Positions 34,544 through 47,172 of a stretch of 64,000 nt of DNA are shown in pieces (position 1 is the first letter of the stretch; each line of letters begins with the position of its first letter). The notes beneath the pieces were generated by a model, which ran no database searches, had not been told where the DNA came from, and worked only from the letters and a program-made list of their open reading frames with translations. The position numbers were made by a program, and so were the translations under genes. Source of the DNA: Microvelia longipes (lineage: Eukaryota > Arthropoda > Insecta > Hemiptera > Veliidae); NCBI GenBank assembly GCA_018340805.1, contig JACMZG010001913.1:35538011-35602010 (forward strand), given 5' to 3'.

Positions 34544-34559
34544 TTTAAACCAAATAGTC

Positions 34560-35008
34560 TTTGGTCCAACTTTTAACTTTTCCTCATATACTACCGGAAA
34601 ATTATTTTGTTAAACCTAAAATTGCGAAATAGAGCTTTCACCATGATTTTCCGTTTCATGCAATTTCATGATTTTAACCATGCTGTGTCATTTCAAAGGT
34701 ATGCCTCAGTTTAATCTGCGTCACGTGTAACTTCTGCTGTGTTAATACTAAAGGGTTAAAACTTGAGAGATAATTTAGACTTAAGGTATTGTTGTGCCGC
34801 CCTTATGGTATTTTTCAAATTCAACCACCTATTTTGCTGATTCATAAATTTTTTTAAAAAACCGTTAAAAATCAAATATATTTACTATCGGGTTGACATT
34901 TAACCCAAAACGAACATCTATATAGGTTATCAATAGACCCCAAAAAATGTGATATTGGTCGTCATTTTAAAAATATGGACAATAGTCCATATTATCCATA
35001 GAGAAATA
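34560..35008. other. AT-rich non-coding stretch
   Basis: Nothing recognised. Confidence 0.4.
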
Positions 35009-35010
35009 TA

Positions 35011-35300
35011 CTAGAGAGGGCATAGCCTATCTAAATACATTAAGAGGCCTGAAACATCTTTTTAGGGCTCTTAGAGGCTCTGTGTAATTTTATTGACACC
35101 TCCTCTAAGAGTAAGTTAAGGTTATTATAAATCAATTATTTTCTTCATCCCGCACATTGTTTGTAATTTAATTTGAATTTATAACATTCTCTTATAAAAG
35201 TTACAGTAATTTTGTACCAATAATTTGATTATATTAAAAAGCAAAGGTGGTCAGGTTACTTATTTAATGTTACAAAATTTAACCTATAGGGCCTCTCTAG
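35011..35300. mobile_element. MITE Y, copy 2
   Basis: A 290-bp element with ends CTAGAGAGGGC and GCCTCTCTAG flanked by TA on both sides (35,009-35,010 and 35,301-35,302). The interior matches 24,030-24,307. No coding capacity. TA target and short inverted ends fit a Tc1/mariner-type non-autonomous element. Confidence 0.75.
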
Positions 35301-35774
35301 TAATAATATGGCAACCAGTATCAGAATTAATTGCTAATATAAAAATAAAAGTTTAACAGCTTTTAAATTTTAATTTTTTTCTGCTTTTTGACACATCGTC
35401 AAATAGCGAAACTCATAATGAATAACAGTGAATATTCTATAGCTATTTAACTATTATTTCGTAATTTATTTGCGAACATAAGCATCAGCCTGTCCAGCAA
35501 ATCAGAAAATTTGTAGTTGAATTTTTTGTCGTTGATTCAGGAGCGGGTCAGTCGATATCACATTCAAAACGCACTTCGATCAAATTATGACGTCACTTGT
35601 AGTTGACATGTTCACGTCTTTAGATTTTTATTTTTGTCCGTTCATTTTTATCATTGCTCTTTTTATATTTCTTTATTTTATTTAATGTTTCTAGATGGCT
35701 AGTTAACTGTTAATTTAAAAATCTAGTTATAAATTTGATTTATAAATTAATAAATAACTATTATTAATTTATAC
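35301..35774. other. AT-rich non-coding stretch
   Basis: Nothing recognised. Confidence 0.4.
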
Positions 35775-36125
35775 ATTAGGGTTTTCTCAAAGTTGTCTGT
35801 CTGTAGGTGTGTGTGTGTGTCTGCTATCTTCGTAGCTACCAATGTATTTATGCTAGAGTTAAAACTTTGTAAAAAAATCCCTCAATAGGTGAGGTTGAGC
35901 TGTCCGAAAAATCATTTTTATGACGTCATTAATCCGCAATAATGACAAAAATTTAGAAAAAATACTAAACGCGGAAAACTTTTGGGATTAATTTAAGATT
36001 TAGCTCGCATGTAGCCAGGTATACGACCAACATATGTGCAAGTTTCCCCTCATTATCAGCATTAGTTCAATTTTTAATTAATGACTAGTAAACGATGTTT
36101 AAATTGTTTTACATTATTTTTGGAA
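35775..36125 (+). repeat. Dispersed repeat R1, 5' half
   Basis: Blocks GGTGTGTGTGTGTGTCTGC, GGTTGAGCTGTCCGAAAAAT, TATGACGTCATTAATCC, GCTCGCATGTAG, CATATGTGCAAG and CTCATTATCAGCATTAGTTC follow in the order of 11,690-12,095 and 63,240-63,590. Confidence 0.7.
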
Positions 36126-36570
36126 TCAGTCGCAAAAAGTTAAATCAGATAAAAAATTAAGTCAGATCTGTGTTAAATTTCGGTAATGTGAAGCATTTAT
36201 TACTACTTAAGAGACAACTCTAAAACAGAATAACTGTAAAAACAGGACAAAATTAAAGTAAATAAAAAGAAGAAGCAGTCCAATATAGATACAATTTAGC
36301 TTCAAACTTTTGACCAGAAACTCTGTGGTCATCTGCTTAGTAAAAAGATTTATTAAAACATAAAAAACTCAACTAAAGAAAAACCCAAAAATATTAGAAA
36401 AGTTTAAATATTCACTAGCAAAGGTACGGCAACATAAGGTTTGAGAAGTTATAGAGAAACTAAACATAATAATAGAAAATTTTTTATTATATTTCCTTCT
36501 GTTCTTTTTTACTATTCTTTGCTTTAAATAACAGACTTCTCTTTTTCTTTTAAGTATTAAAATGTTTTAA
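36126..36570. other. AT-rich non-coding stretch
   Basis: Nothing recognised. Confidence 0.4.
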
Positions 36571-36572
36571 AT

Positions 36573-37191
36573 AAATTCCTGGCACGGTGGTCAGCATTCC
36601 GAGCGAATTATTTTTCAAATGTGTGTTTCCGTGTCTAATCCATTTCTAACTTAAGGTCCCTGTTTATGCATTATAAATTGAGCAAATTATCGAACACTAC
36701 TCGTTACTCATTTTTTCTCTATTTTTAAAAGAAATGCGCATAATTATCCGGTTGATTATACAATACAGTACCTCTAAAATAATTTCTAAGCTCAGTTAGT
36801 GTTTAACTTTAACGCTTTTAGCACATTTCATTGAAAACAACGAAAAAAAGTTACCAATAGTGCTTGATCATTCAGTAACTGTTAAGCTCAGTTAGTGTTT
36901 AACTTTAAAGGTTTTAGCGCATTTCATTGAAAACAAGGAAAAAAAGTTACCAATAGTGCTTGATCATTCAGAAACTGTTAAGCTCAGTTAGTGTTTAACT
37001 TAAAAGCTTTTAGCGCATTTCCTTGAAAACAACGAAAAAAAAGTTACCAATAGTGCTTGATCATTGAGTAACTGTTCACGTTATCAAGTATAAACCGGAA
37101 CCTTAAGTGAAAAAATGAATTGTCAAGCACGGAAACAGGTATTCCAAAAGAAATTTTTCCAGCATCCGGACAACCGCGCCAGAATTATTTT
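36573..37191. mobile_element. Foldback family FB, copy 1
   Basis: The left end CCTGGCACGGTGGTCAGCAT and GTGTGTTTCCGTG pair with the right-hand AAGCACGGAAACAGG and GGACAACCGCGCCAG. Inner arms carry GAACACTACTCGTTACTCATT against AGTTACCAATAGTGCTTGATC. Related to 61,195-62,060 and 21,175-21,345. The middle is a tandem array of one arm segment. Confidence 0.75.
36787..37075. repeat. Three 96-bp tandem units inside FB
   Basis: TAAGCTCAGTTAGTGTTTAAC begins units at 36,787, 36,883 and 36,979, giving an exact 96-bp period. Each unit contains TTTTAGCGCATTTC and AGTGCTTGATCATT. Amplification of a single arm segment within a foldback element. Confidence 0.9.
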
Positions 37192-37548
37192 GTAGTTATA
37201 AACTTATATAATATAAAAAACTTAAAAAAAAAATATCCTCCTTACCAAAATCCGTACCTGGGTGCCCTGGTTTTGAGTACTTTGAGTTTTCGTATCGACT
37301 CCAGACCATTAAATGGAACTTACAGCCCCAAAAAACATCGAAATCGACTCCCCACCTAAAACATGTTGTTTACTGGCCGTATTTGAGGTTTTCCGATAAG
37401 TAACCACTGTTTTACGACTTTTGGATCACTTTAAGAGATCGTATTAGCTTCAAACATCTGAAACGGATAATTCCGGTTTCATCCCGGTTTCGGATTTATT
37501 TGCTAACACAATACTTTTCCTATATACCTATGATATAAATGTGGAAAA
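37192..37548 (+). repeat. FB flanking body and R1 tail
   Basis: Downstream of FB the sequence follows the 62-kb pattern: TACCAAAATCCGTACCTGGG (a decayed tRNA-like B-box region), CGTATCGACTCCAGACC, CCCCAAAAAACATCGAAA and TTTACGACTTTTGGATCAC. The end (37,461-37,545) is the R1 piece CCGGTTTCATCCCGGTTTCGG. FB may therefore be only part of a larger element. Confidence 0.5.
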
Positions 37549-39483
37549 TTAAAAATGGGGCAGGGAAGGGTATACAAAGAAACATAACAATTGAAAAAAA
37601 ATGCATGCAAACATTATATAATATAAAAAAAAACTTCTTAATTTAAAATTTACTTAAAGAAAATAAAATAAGAAAAACTATACAATAAACTTCCTCCTAG
37701 ATTAGAAAGGAAATAATACAACAAAGGGGAAAAGCAGGGAAATGTATTTTCCTTCCTTATCTTATCTTTATCTGATTTACTTTAATGAGTTTTAAGTTTC
37801 TTTTACTTTAACTAATACACTAAAGAAAAAAGAAAATAAATAAAAAGCAAAATCTCAAGGGTTTTGAGTTGGAGAAAGATAAACGTGTAAGACTGTAACG
37901 TTAAAAAACCAGATAGGTTCACCCTAATTATCCAATACAGGCAGGCAAAGAAACATTGATAAAACGCGATGATAAAAGAACGAATTAACAATTATCTATT
38001 GTTCAAGTCGAAAAAATAAAAGCATACGTCAAATTAGGAAAATTATAAAACCAAATCAAGATCAAAGATTAAATAGAGAAAGAAAGATAGTTCTGGGATG
38101 TATTATTTCGGAAAAGTAATATATTAGTTCCGTAGCCAGTCATTAGGAGCGCTAGCTCGTTATATGGTAGTTTCACAAAGCCAACTACAAGAATGCTCAT
38201 CTGACATTTTTAGCAAATCACTCTTACCAATTTACTGATTATACCAAATATTTTCTTTCTATAATAAGGACTAATATCAACTCGTGCCGTTATAATAGTG
38301 ATATAGAACAAGATGATCTCATTATAATAACTCATAATAATGGGAAGAATGTTATGGTAAGGCGGGTTAGTTCCAAAGCTGCCGCTAGAGGGCAATACCA
38401 AAGTCATACCCTTTTCTCTGACGCTTTTGTATTCCTTCTGACAATCTATTTTTTTGGCTAAATTTTTCTTGCTGGAAAAATGATACCAAAAAAAGGGAGA
38501 GTAATGCATTTACGCACGAAGACAGCGTACTGTCAACAGTGTTGGACTCAGGGTCTGCCTCATACCAACTAAAAAACTAACTCTATTAAGATACTAGTTA
38601 GTCAATGAACATGTCTCCTACATAAGTGTTGTTTAAAATTCGCTAAAATATACAAATGTAAGTATTATAAAATATCCTTCGATGGATTTGAATAGTATAT
38701 GGAAACAATAGTAGTCAACCGACCGTACTTTCACCTACATAAAGGCCCCATTTTTTTTCGAAAAAAATCTATACAGAACATGTGGTGCAACCTTTAACAA
38801 TGTCACACCCTCCTCCGGGTTTTTTTTAAGCAGCTGAAGTAGCAGTTTAACTTGTCCCGTCTCTCTAAGATGTTTCTAAGCGGCTCGACACGACCCAGAA
38901 GTAAAGGGTTTCTGAACCGGTTTAATACGATTCATTCGTTATGACGCAGAAATACATGAGTAGTTCAGTGGCCCCTGTGCTCAATTAGGGCTACTGACAC
39001 AATGCCGTTTGTGTCATCACCACCAACTAAATACAAATAATACACTGAACTGTGGAGTAAATGATTAAATATTATAAACTTTAATTTGGTATTGTTGTAA
39101 AGATCTATATTTAGTTTTATGTTTTATTAATAATATTTAATGTTGGCTACACTGAAATACAGCATGTTTGAATTTTATAGTCGTTATGTCTGTCTCCGAG
39201 TTTTTTATTAATTAATCCCTTTATATCCTTGAAATCTTACAATAGGTATCACTACTGTTTCCTTCACTTTTTTCAAGATCCCGAGAGGGAAAGTGATCCC
39301 CCCCACCCTATATAGCAGACTAGCAATATTGGAATAGCTAGTTGCGATGCGAGGAGTAGATAAAGAGTGTAAACGAGGATATATAGTCCGTAAGGATAAA
39401 TGAAATCTCTTAAAGGTTATCCGCTAGGGTCTTCACTAGGTATTAACCCAGGTAAGGTACCACGTATTACCTAGGTTAACCAA
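37549..39483. other. Non-coding stretch
   Basis: Includes the short shared repeat at 38,500-38,578 (see 16,805-16,885) and a balanced patch at 38,800-39,040 without an open frame. Nothing else recognised. Confidence 0.4.
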
Positions 39484-39514
39484 AGCAAACACAAGTATTA
39501 ACTTGTGTTTGCTC
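39484..39514. repeat. 13-bp perfect hairpin
   Basis: AGCAAACACAAGT, 4-base or shorter loop, ACTTGTGTTTGCT. Function unknown. Confidence 0.7.
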
Positions 39515-39774
39515 TTAGATACAACTTAAGGTGAATTAACCTTAGGTCAAACCAGTCCTATCTCAGTTGGATCAGGCCACAATAGCCTTGTTTGGAAAAG
39601 CAGCGCTTAGGTTTCTTTGGTCCTTTTAAAGTCTGAACTAAAATATGAATACGTGACATACTAGAATGCTGGTCAAATGAATATTCCCTTCAATCTCTGT
39701 AAAATTCATTTTCTTGTCACATGTTCCTTGATAAATACTTGAATTGTTTAAGAAAATGGTTAATATCGATTATT

Positions 39775-40075
39775 TGCATACAATTGCATAAATAGACAAA
39801 AATCGAGTACAGTGTACCTCGGAACTTTTCCTCATTACACCGGATTTGCTTCGTTCGTCCTCAGAATATACAATACGCCAAATTTATATGTATAAATATA
39901 ACAGCATATACATTTATATGTATAACGCATAAAGACAGACAACTTTGTTTTAATCACTAAGAAGGTCTTAAAAACACCTAAAATTAATAATTCCGGTGAC
40001 ATCCTAGTTCCGGATTTTTTCAGCACAATTATTTTCCTATATACCTTTTTATAGGAAAAGTTTAAATAAAAAGTA
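39775..40075 (-). repeat. Dispersed repeat R1, fragment
   Basis: The minus strand reads TGAGGACGAACGAAGCAAATC, AATGAGGAAAAGTTCCGAGG and TACACTGTACTCG; further along is the CCGGTGACATCCTAGTTCCGG piece. The 96-codon frame here is a shadow of the repeat. Confidence 0.55.
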
Positions 40076-42120
40076 AAAAGTGTCGCATAAGCCGCTCGTT
40101 TCAAATAAACACTATAAACCCCCAACCGGATGTGATAAATTATATTTTCTCATCATAAAATTCATAATGTATCATAAAATTACAAATATTATTATATTTT
40201 TATTATAAAATACAAGACAAAATGTAAAAAGCAATGTCAAATAGTTTGTTTACATTGAAAAGTGTAAAACAAGATGGCTGCGCCCATTTTAAAATTTGTA
40301 CTAACTCCCTGGTGGACAAAGTGTGAACTACATGACATGTCTGACAAAATATCGCATTTGTTTCCTAACTTGATTAATATATATTACTTCACCAAAGTGG
40401 GAGTGTGACAAACTAGCCGTTGTCATAATCAAAAACTAAATTCCCGAAGCGAAAAAATAATAATATAATTTATTTTTGAGATGGAAATCTAGTTACTCTC
40501 GCCTTTTTTTTCTCCATGTCAAAACTATCATGAGCTATATTTTGATTAAAAACTCCCTAGAACTATTTTATATTTATTCTTTAATTTCCGGATCGAAATA
40601 GGGTTTTTTTTTAGAAAAAAATTATGTTTATACTCGAAAAAATGTAGCATTAAGCTTTTTTTCCATCGTCTTAATTTCTATAAGAGCTTATTTTATGTAA
40701 GAGGATAAAAAAGCTTTAAAAATAAATTAGGTTCATACATACAACTTAGCCTTCTTTTAAATTAAATTTTCTATATATTTTTATTTGTCTACCATAAACT
40801 AAGGAAATATATTACTTCTTTAATTTGAAAAGAATGAAAAGATAATCTACGCCAAGCCTTAAGCTAACGGAAGGGAGGAGACTCAATGTTCTTAAATTTT
40901 GTTTTCTAAAGAATTGAAACCAATTTTAAGATTATTCTAGGGAGCATATTTAGTTACATCTCTCCACTAAGTTAAATGTAGTGCAAGGTTTAGTTTCTTG
41001 TGAATATAATAATATATAGTGTAATAAGTGTGTATATGGGGTAGAAAATTTCAGATGCACAAACATGTAATGAAAGTATGGAAATTCAAAGTTCAATGTT
41101 TAAAAAAATAAATGTTTAAAGTTAAGAAAGTTTTCGCTCAAAACACACAACACAATTTTAATCTTAAATTTATAAATATAGGTTGAGACAAAACTGTAGG
41201 GAAAAAACTTTTTGGTTTATTTTTAAGTAAGTTATGTTCGAAACTTTTTAAAACTTTGTAAAGAAAGAACATGAACATAATTAACATGGAACTGGTGTAG
41301 TTTAAACAGCCTAAAAAGGATGGTGTAAGTTTAGGGTTACTTAGAAGTAATTTTAAAGAAGATAATACTTTCATAGAACCTCCTCACTTAAAAATAAGTG
41401 TTCTCTTAAAAAAAATCCTCAGCAGCTCTATAACTAAATTATTTTATTCAATACCATACCTTAAACGTAATAAATAAAATAACTATTTATTTATTTATTT
41501 TCTACAAAGGAAAATCATTAGTCTACGGACGACAATCCATTTGAGGCAAATGGAAGTGAGTGTTGAAATGTACAGTTGTGCCAATATGACAAATGATTGA
41601 CACATGTATATATTTCAATTTAAAATCATACTGTGAAAGTGTTTTGATATATGTTTAAGTGATCAACTTGATCTCACTGTAAACTCTGTTTTTAATCGTA
41701 TACTATAATAGTACTAACCTTTATTAGCACCAAAACCACTCATTCTCACCATTTTGGCTTTGCTTCGCACGCCCTACGTCTTTATAATCGCTTTTTTAGT
41801 CCTTACACAGTAAATATATCTGATTTATTCTTAGTGGTCACCTACCCGCGATTTTCTTATGGTATTTCATAAATAAGATAGGAAATCATAGTATCCTACT
41901 AAGCACCTTTTTTTTAAATAGTCGCACATAGTTTTAGTAACAATGTCTTTGCACTTTATTATTTCCTAAGTACGGCAATTGGTCGAATAGAGTCCTTAAA
42001 GGAGTGTTAGATCATCCCATTGTATTTTTCATTAAATGTTCGAGCAAACGTTAGTGAGTTCATTTATTATAGAAGTTTGGGACGGAATATATGTTTGATG
42101 TTTATTTGTTACAGTACGAC
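40076..42120. other. AT-rich non-coding stretch
   Basis: No gene, RNA or clear repeat recognised. Confidence 0.4.
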
Positions 42121-42123
42121 ACA

Positions 42124-42267
42124 CAGCTAAAATCAGTTGACAGCGCGGAAAAATAATGCAAGGGTGCAAATGAGGTTAGTCCTGCGTGTTAAACCCGCCC
42201 TCATTTCAAAATCGGCCGAAACTTTTGGTATCCTCAACACTATTTCCACGCTGTCAACTGATTTTAG
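42124..42267. mobile_element. Short inverted-repeat element (MITE Z)
   Basis: A 144-bp unit bounded by GCTAAAATCAGTTGACAGCG and its near-perfect complement at 42,249-42,267; the terminal pairing covers about 26 bp. Interior GC-richer, non-coding. No clear target duplication; only one copy seen here. Confidence 0.5.
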
Positions 42268-42589
42268 CCGCGAGTCGAACTTAAGTAGTAGGCGTCACAA
42301 ACTGCCGTAAAAATTAACCGATTTTGATGAAACATAGTATACATGTTGTAATAATTAGTTCTCAGAGCTGTATTGATTTTGGTAATAGTGCAACCAATAT
42401 TTTTAAAATGGCGGCCAAAATGGCTGACAATTTGAAAAATGTTTAAACGAAAAAACCTTGTTGCATATCTTTCTAAAGCTCTTAATGACTAAAAAAAGAA
42501 ATACAACATGCATATACTTGTCAAAATAACCGATAATATTAAATTAACACTCAATAATAATAATAATGCCCGTTTTAGGAAATTTCGGC

Positions 42590-42800
42590 CCTTCAGTGTA
42601 TTCGCCCTACGGGAACTACCTCGCGGGTGGTTTACATATACTATGCTCAAAGTATAGCTAAAGTTGGCGAAATCTTTTTACATCAAATTCTTTTCATTAA
42701 AATTAAGAGCATAACCCAGGCTCTGAACCCCGGACCTCCGGTGCCGAAGTCCAGTACTATACGACTACGCCTACGGAGGCAGATAACATTACATCAATAT
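42590..42800 (-). repeat. tRNA-derived SINE, copy
   Basis: The minus strand carries CGTAGGCGTAGTCGTATAGT (A-box region) and CCGGGGTTCAGAG (B-box region) at tRNA-like spacing. The adjoining body GCTCAAAGTATAGCTAAAGT (plus strand 42,642-42,661) matches 51,041-51,063 in the other minus-strand copy. Confidence 0.6.
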
Positions 42801-43249
42801 GACGAACTAATTTTTATTAGATTCTGAAGTGAGTTCTTAATGCAATGTATTACTAGTTATCGTTTGTTTTATTTATATATTATATGTTTAAATTATATCG
42901 TAGTTTAATAGAAATCAAACAACAAATTTAAACTAAGAGATAAAGGTTAATTTCTTTTTATCTTGCAATAATATTTACTTTAGTAAAAAAAAAATATAAA
43001 TAAATAATTTAAATCACAAAACAAATGGAGATAAAGAAAAAACAAGGTTTAAAAAAGCTTAAAACCAAAAAATATATCTGTTGTATAAGCCTAGATTATA
43101 GGCTTAAGTCTAAAACACTTATTTTAACAATTTAAAAAAATAACAAAGGCTTACAAGTATAAAGAATAACATTATTGTTTTAAACAAAACATAAAAATTA
43201 ACAAAAGAAAAAGTAATTGGTCCGAAAGGAAAAAGTTTCTTTTGCCTTT
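42801..43249. other. AT-rich non-coding stretch
   Basis: Nothing recognised. Confidence 0.4.
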
Positions 43250-43463
43250 ATTGTTGATCCATAAGATAGAATAATCGCTTTATACTAGAAGAATTGTTGA
43301 TTCATTAGATGGAATAGCGCTTTTACTGAAGATTGTTGATTCATAGATGGAATAATCGCTTATACTGGAAGAATTGTTGATTCATAAGATGGAATAATCG
43401 CTTATACTGGAAGAATTGTTGATTTATAAGATGGAATAATCGCTTATACTGGAAGAATTGTTT
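43250..43463. repeat. About 42-bp tandem repeat, five units
   Basis: Units of the type TTGTTGATTCATAAGATGG and AATAATCGCTTATACTGGAAGA. The right-hand units are nearly identical, the left-hand ones diverged and shortened. Confidence 0.9.
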
Positions 43464-43614
43464 ATGTTTTGGAGTTAATTTAGTTAAGTAGCATGTATCA
43501 GTATTAATTATTTCATTATCATTCGACATAGAATTTTTGAAATATGAAAAGAAAATTAAAGAAAATTATTCCATATGACAAAAAGCAGCAGCATAATCGT
43601 TAAGTTTGAATAAT

Positions 43615-43807
43615 ATGAGAATGGCTGACTTAACAGGCCATCATTGGTGCCGACGAGATGAGATAAAAATGTTAAGAAAAGGAAGTGACCAACCAAGTAA
43701 GTTTGAAAAACTCTTTTTCGAATTATCAATAGATTCTTTCAAGAAGGCAGTCTTCATAATGTCGAACACAATACCAGAGCTCAACCAGAGTAGAATGGAC
43801 ATACTGG
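43615..43807 (+). CDS. Possible unrecognised first exon
   Basis: ATG opens MRMADLTGHHWCRRDEIKML and continues through a mixed charged segment (FEKLFFELSIDSFKKAVF) to MDILG, where ACTGG|GTAAGA makes a strong splice donor at 43,808. Read through, the frame stops 8 codons later. An upstream TAA in frame fits a start exon. Amino-acid composition looks like a soluble protein and not an AT artefact, but I recognise no domain. It lies 250 bp upstream of the Penelope insertion and on the opposite strand to the membrane-protein gene. Confidence 0.25.
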
Positions 43808-44061
43808 GTAAGAAGATTTTGCCCAGTGTTTAAATTCTTTAAATGAAATTAATATCTAAATTAATGATTATAATAAATATATGGGTTCATTGTGTTATTT
43901 TTGCTAGCATAATAAAACTAGTCATAGAAAAAGAAAAAATCGAAAAGGAAATTTTTAGAAACACTCCGAGAACACGTCTTATAGCTATTAGAAGCCGACA
44001 ATAAAAAAATTAAGAAGTGCACTTATTTCGGTAAGAAAATCAGTTTTCATCAAATTTGAAC

Positions 44062-44073
44062 CTAATTGTTTTA
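44062..44073. repeat. Target-site duplication of PLE, left
   Basis: CTAATTGTTTTA, identical to 48,948-48,959 on the other side of the composite insertion. Confidence 0.85.
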
Positions 44074-44454
44074 ATGAAATAAAACAGAGTCTCTCCACTA
44101 ATGATAATATTTGACATAGCGGCTTTCAATCTTAACAGATCATCATCAGTGCTAACCAACAAGTAAAAAATATATTACAAAAAATACTCTAAATGAAAAT
44201 AAAAATAAATACAAAATAAAAATAAATACAATATAATGAGATGAATTAAATAAATAGGGAAAAATAAAAAATAGACCAAAAAATAAATAAAGAAACGAAA
44301 TAAATAAAATATAAAACATTAAATGTATAAAGTAAAAAATAACTACCGGCGAGCAGCGAAGAAAAGAGTTAGGAGACAGCGGTTACAGTTTTGTCTAGAG
44401 GCTTGTAGCTGACTGACGGGAACCGAGTAGCCGCCGCCAACGCACTTTGTATAA
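44074..44454 (-). repeat. PLE terminal repeat (pLTR), copy A downstream
   Basis: Matches 47,205-47,592 and the reverse complement of 48,545-48,930, including the last codons of the endonuclease, the T/A-rich 3' region and the hammerhead-like segment at 44,110-44,155. Contains a few single-base deletions relative to the others. Confidence 0.85.
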
Positions 44455-47172
44455 GCGTTATCTCGCCACTTTCGCCCCTCTTATTAAGTGCCTTATCACC
44501 ATTTTCTTTCACGTTCTTTAAAATCTCCACATTTTCCAAGAAGTTCATAATATTTCCTTTCTGTGTCATGTGGAGGAAAGCAGCCTCATGTGAAAGTTAA
44601 CATGGCCTTCCTCATGTATGTGCTGGTAGAACTTACTGTTCGTTCGCCGAAAGTGCTCTTTAAGTCTCGTAAAGTAAGCTCTACCAGTTTGGCCAACATA
44701 TGTGCTGTTACACCCTCCACATCTCAAAGAATAAACACCACTCTTCTTGCTGGAGTCAATTTTATCTTTGCGTGAGATAAAGAGCTACGAAGAGAGTTAA
44801 GGCTCTTATAACCCACACCAAACCCGTTTCTTTCCATAACTCTACCAATTCTCTCAGACACAAGCCCATATAAGGTATCGAACGCCAACTTTCACTTCAG
44901 ATGCAGGAGCATCTTCAGTGCCTATTTGGCGTAACGCTTGCTTCCTCTTGTATCTTTGAATGGTTTTATCTACTATTGCAGCTTTATATCCATTGGAAGT
45001 AACTATGTGATATATATTAGCTAGCTCTATAGCATACGCTTCAGGTTCTAAGGGCACAGCTAACAACCTATTAACAAAAGCATAAATAGCCGCCATCTTG
45101 TGGGTCCAAGGATGAAATGAGTTGAAAGGAATTATGGAGTCTGTGTGGTAGGCTTCCTGTAAATACCAAATGAAAGTCTGCCCTCTGACCTGGTGATATT
45201 AAGGTCTAAGTAATTTAATGTACCATTAACTTCTACTTCAAAAGTAAAGTTCATGTTAGGCAGGCATTCATTAAGGTAATTTACAAAGGCGTTGAGTTGG
45301 TCTAATGTACCATTCCAGATACAGAATACATCGTCTACGTAACGTTTCCAAGTAAAATATTACTACGAAATGGATTGCTGCGTCTTAAAATAAATTGTTT
45401 GTAAAATGGTGCATAAAGATTTCCGCAGCAATACCTGATAAGGGGGCACCCATAGCTAACCCATCAGGCCGGAGTAATATTCACCTTCAAATAAGAAGTA
45501 ATTCTGTTCTAGACACAGTTCTATTATAGACATCAATTCTTGAACTTCTTCCTTAGTCGCATTACTCTTATTAAGTATTCTTGTAAATAAAGGTAGACAT
45601 TGTTGAGGGGAATGCTTGTAAATAAGTCTGCGACGTCGAAAGAAACAAGAATCGCTGTTTCAGGGATTTTCATGTCTTTAACTATACTAATAAATTCAGA
45701 AGTATTTCTTATCGCATCCTTAGCCTTAAAGTTATTTGTGAATTCATTGATAATGCTATTAGAAGCCTTAGAAAGTTTTTCACAAGGAGAAGAAATGAAA
45801 CTAACAACCGGTCTATAGGTATACCAGACTTATGAATCTTAGGCGCTCCGTATAATCGAGGTGCTAAAGCATTCATATTAATACATTTTAACTTTTGATG
45901 TTCATTGTTAAAAATAAAATTAGTATTTCTAAGCGCTGAACGAACCCTCTGGTCAAAATTAGCTGTGGGGTCATCCTGGAGCTTAGTAAAATTATGCTTA
46001 GCTAGAAACTCTTTAACTTTCTTTACGTAATCCTCTTTGTGTAAAACAACACTACAGTAACCCTTATCGGCTTTAATAACTATCAAGTTATTAGCTGTTA
46101 TTTTCTTCTGCAACCCTAACATAGTTTTATAATCCTTAGATCTGGCACGTAACTTGAATTTTGATCGCTTAGAATTCTTTTTAATATATCTATTTAAAAT
46201 AGACGCGCACTCAATCATAGCACCAGAGTCAAGTCCAGAAAGTTCAATAGAAGCTGATAATTGAGCTAACTGGTGGTAATTATACGGAGTCGATGGTGCG
46301 AACTTAAGACCTTTATTAAGCAATTCAATTTCATCGTCAGTAAAACTTATAGAATCATCAGTTAAAAATAAAGTACGACAGTGAAAATGATGTACTTTAG
46401 AGACGTCCGTTATGATAGGTGTTGTATTAGGATCAGGAGAAATTTGAGCCGTTATATTAGGTGATATGTTAGCTGTAGGAGATGTAATATTAGAAACTAT
46501 TTTAGTAATATTAGGTGATGACGTAACTGCTTCAGCATTACGTTTAGGTGATTGATTAGTTTTTATAATTAAAACTGGCGATTGAGGCGGTGAAATAATG
46601 ACATCAGTACTGTTGGTTTTAGGTGAAGTGGAATTGGATGAATTAATTTTAAAGGCAACGGTGTTGTTATCTTCAATAATATTATTATTTTTGTTTTTAT
46701 TGCGGAGTCTGTTTATTTTATTAAATAATCTACTTTGTTTATCCTTGCCTTTCTTGTCCCGTATAATTTTTAACTCAGCAATAAAAGAATCAAAACATTG
46801 ATTAGGTATACTGGACTCTAGCTTCTTTTGCATATAAATAATGTATTGTTCAGTATTATCCCTAATAGAGTAATATTTCTTTAATTCTTTATTCAATAAA
46901 ACACAAGATATCTTCCATTTGCTAACATCGTCTACTTTCAATTTCTTTATACCAAAAGCATAAAGAAATACTGGAGTAAGATTTTCTTTTATACATGTGT
47001 TTAAGAACCATAAGTTTTTATCCAATACTTCCTTCTTAAAATAAAGTTTCTTAAAAACAGCCTTTAATTTTTCAATAGAGTATCCATCAATTTCATGTAA
47101 TATATCTACAGATAGAAAATTAAATTTACTTACTTCGCTGGTGTTGCTCATATTTGCTAGACTAGCATCCAA
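44369..47172 (-). pseudogene. PLE reverse transcriptase-GIY-YIG endonuclease, copy A, frameshifted
   Basis: Intact from 47,172 to about 45,800 (first ATG at about 47,151): a lysine-rich N-terminus, a Ser/Thr/Pro/Asn linker, then RT sequence with VIKADKGYCSVVLHKEDY and APRLYGAPKIHKSG, typical of the PLE RT fingers. Downstream, RT motif A (FDVADLFTSIPL, 45,610-45,645), motif B (GLAMGAPLSG, 45,436-45,471) and the YVDD catalytic motif (45,330-45,341) are all present but in different frames. The GIY-YIG domain (45,096-44,369) is broken at least twice more. Most breaks are one-base losses in short runs relative to copy B. Either old decay or consensus error in the assembly would explain this. PLEs copy RNA into target DNA using the endonuclease nick. 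Confidence 0.85.

Noticed and set aside
43250..43463. CRISPR-like array
   Set aside because: Contiguous tandem units without spacers in a eukaryotic genome.
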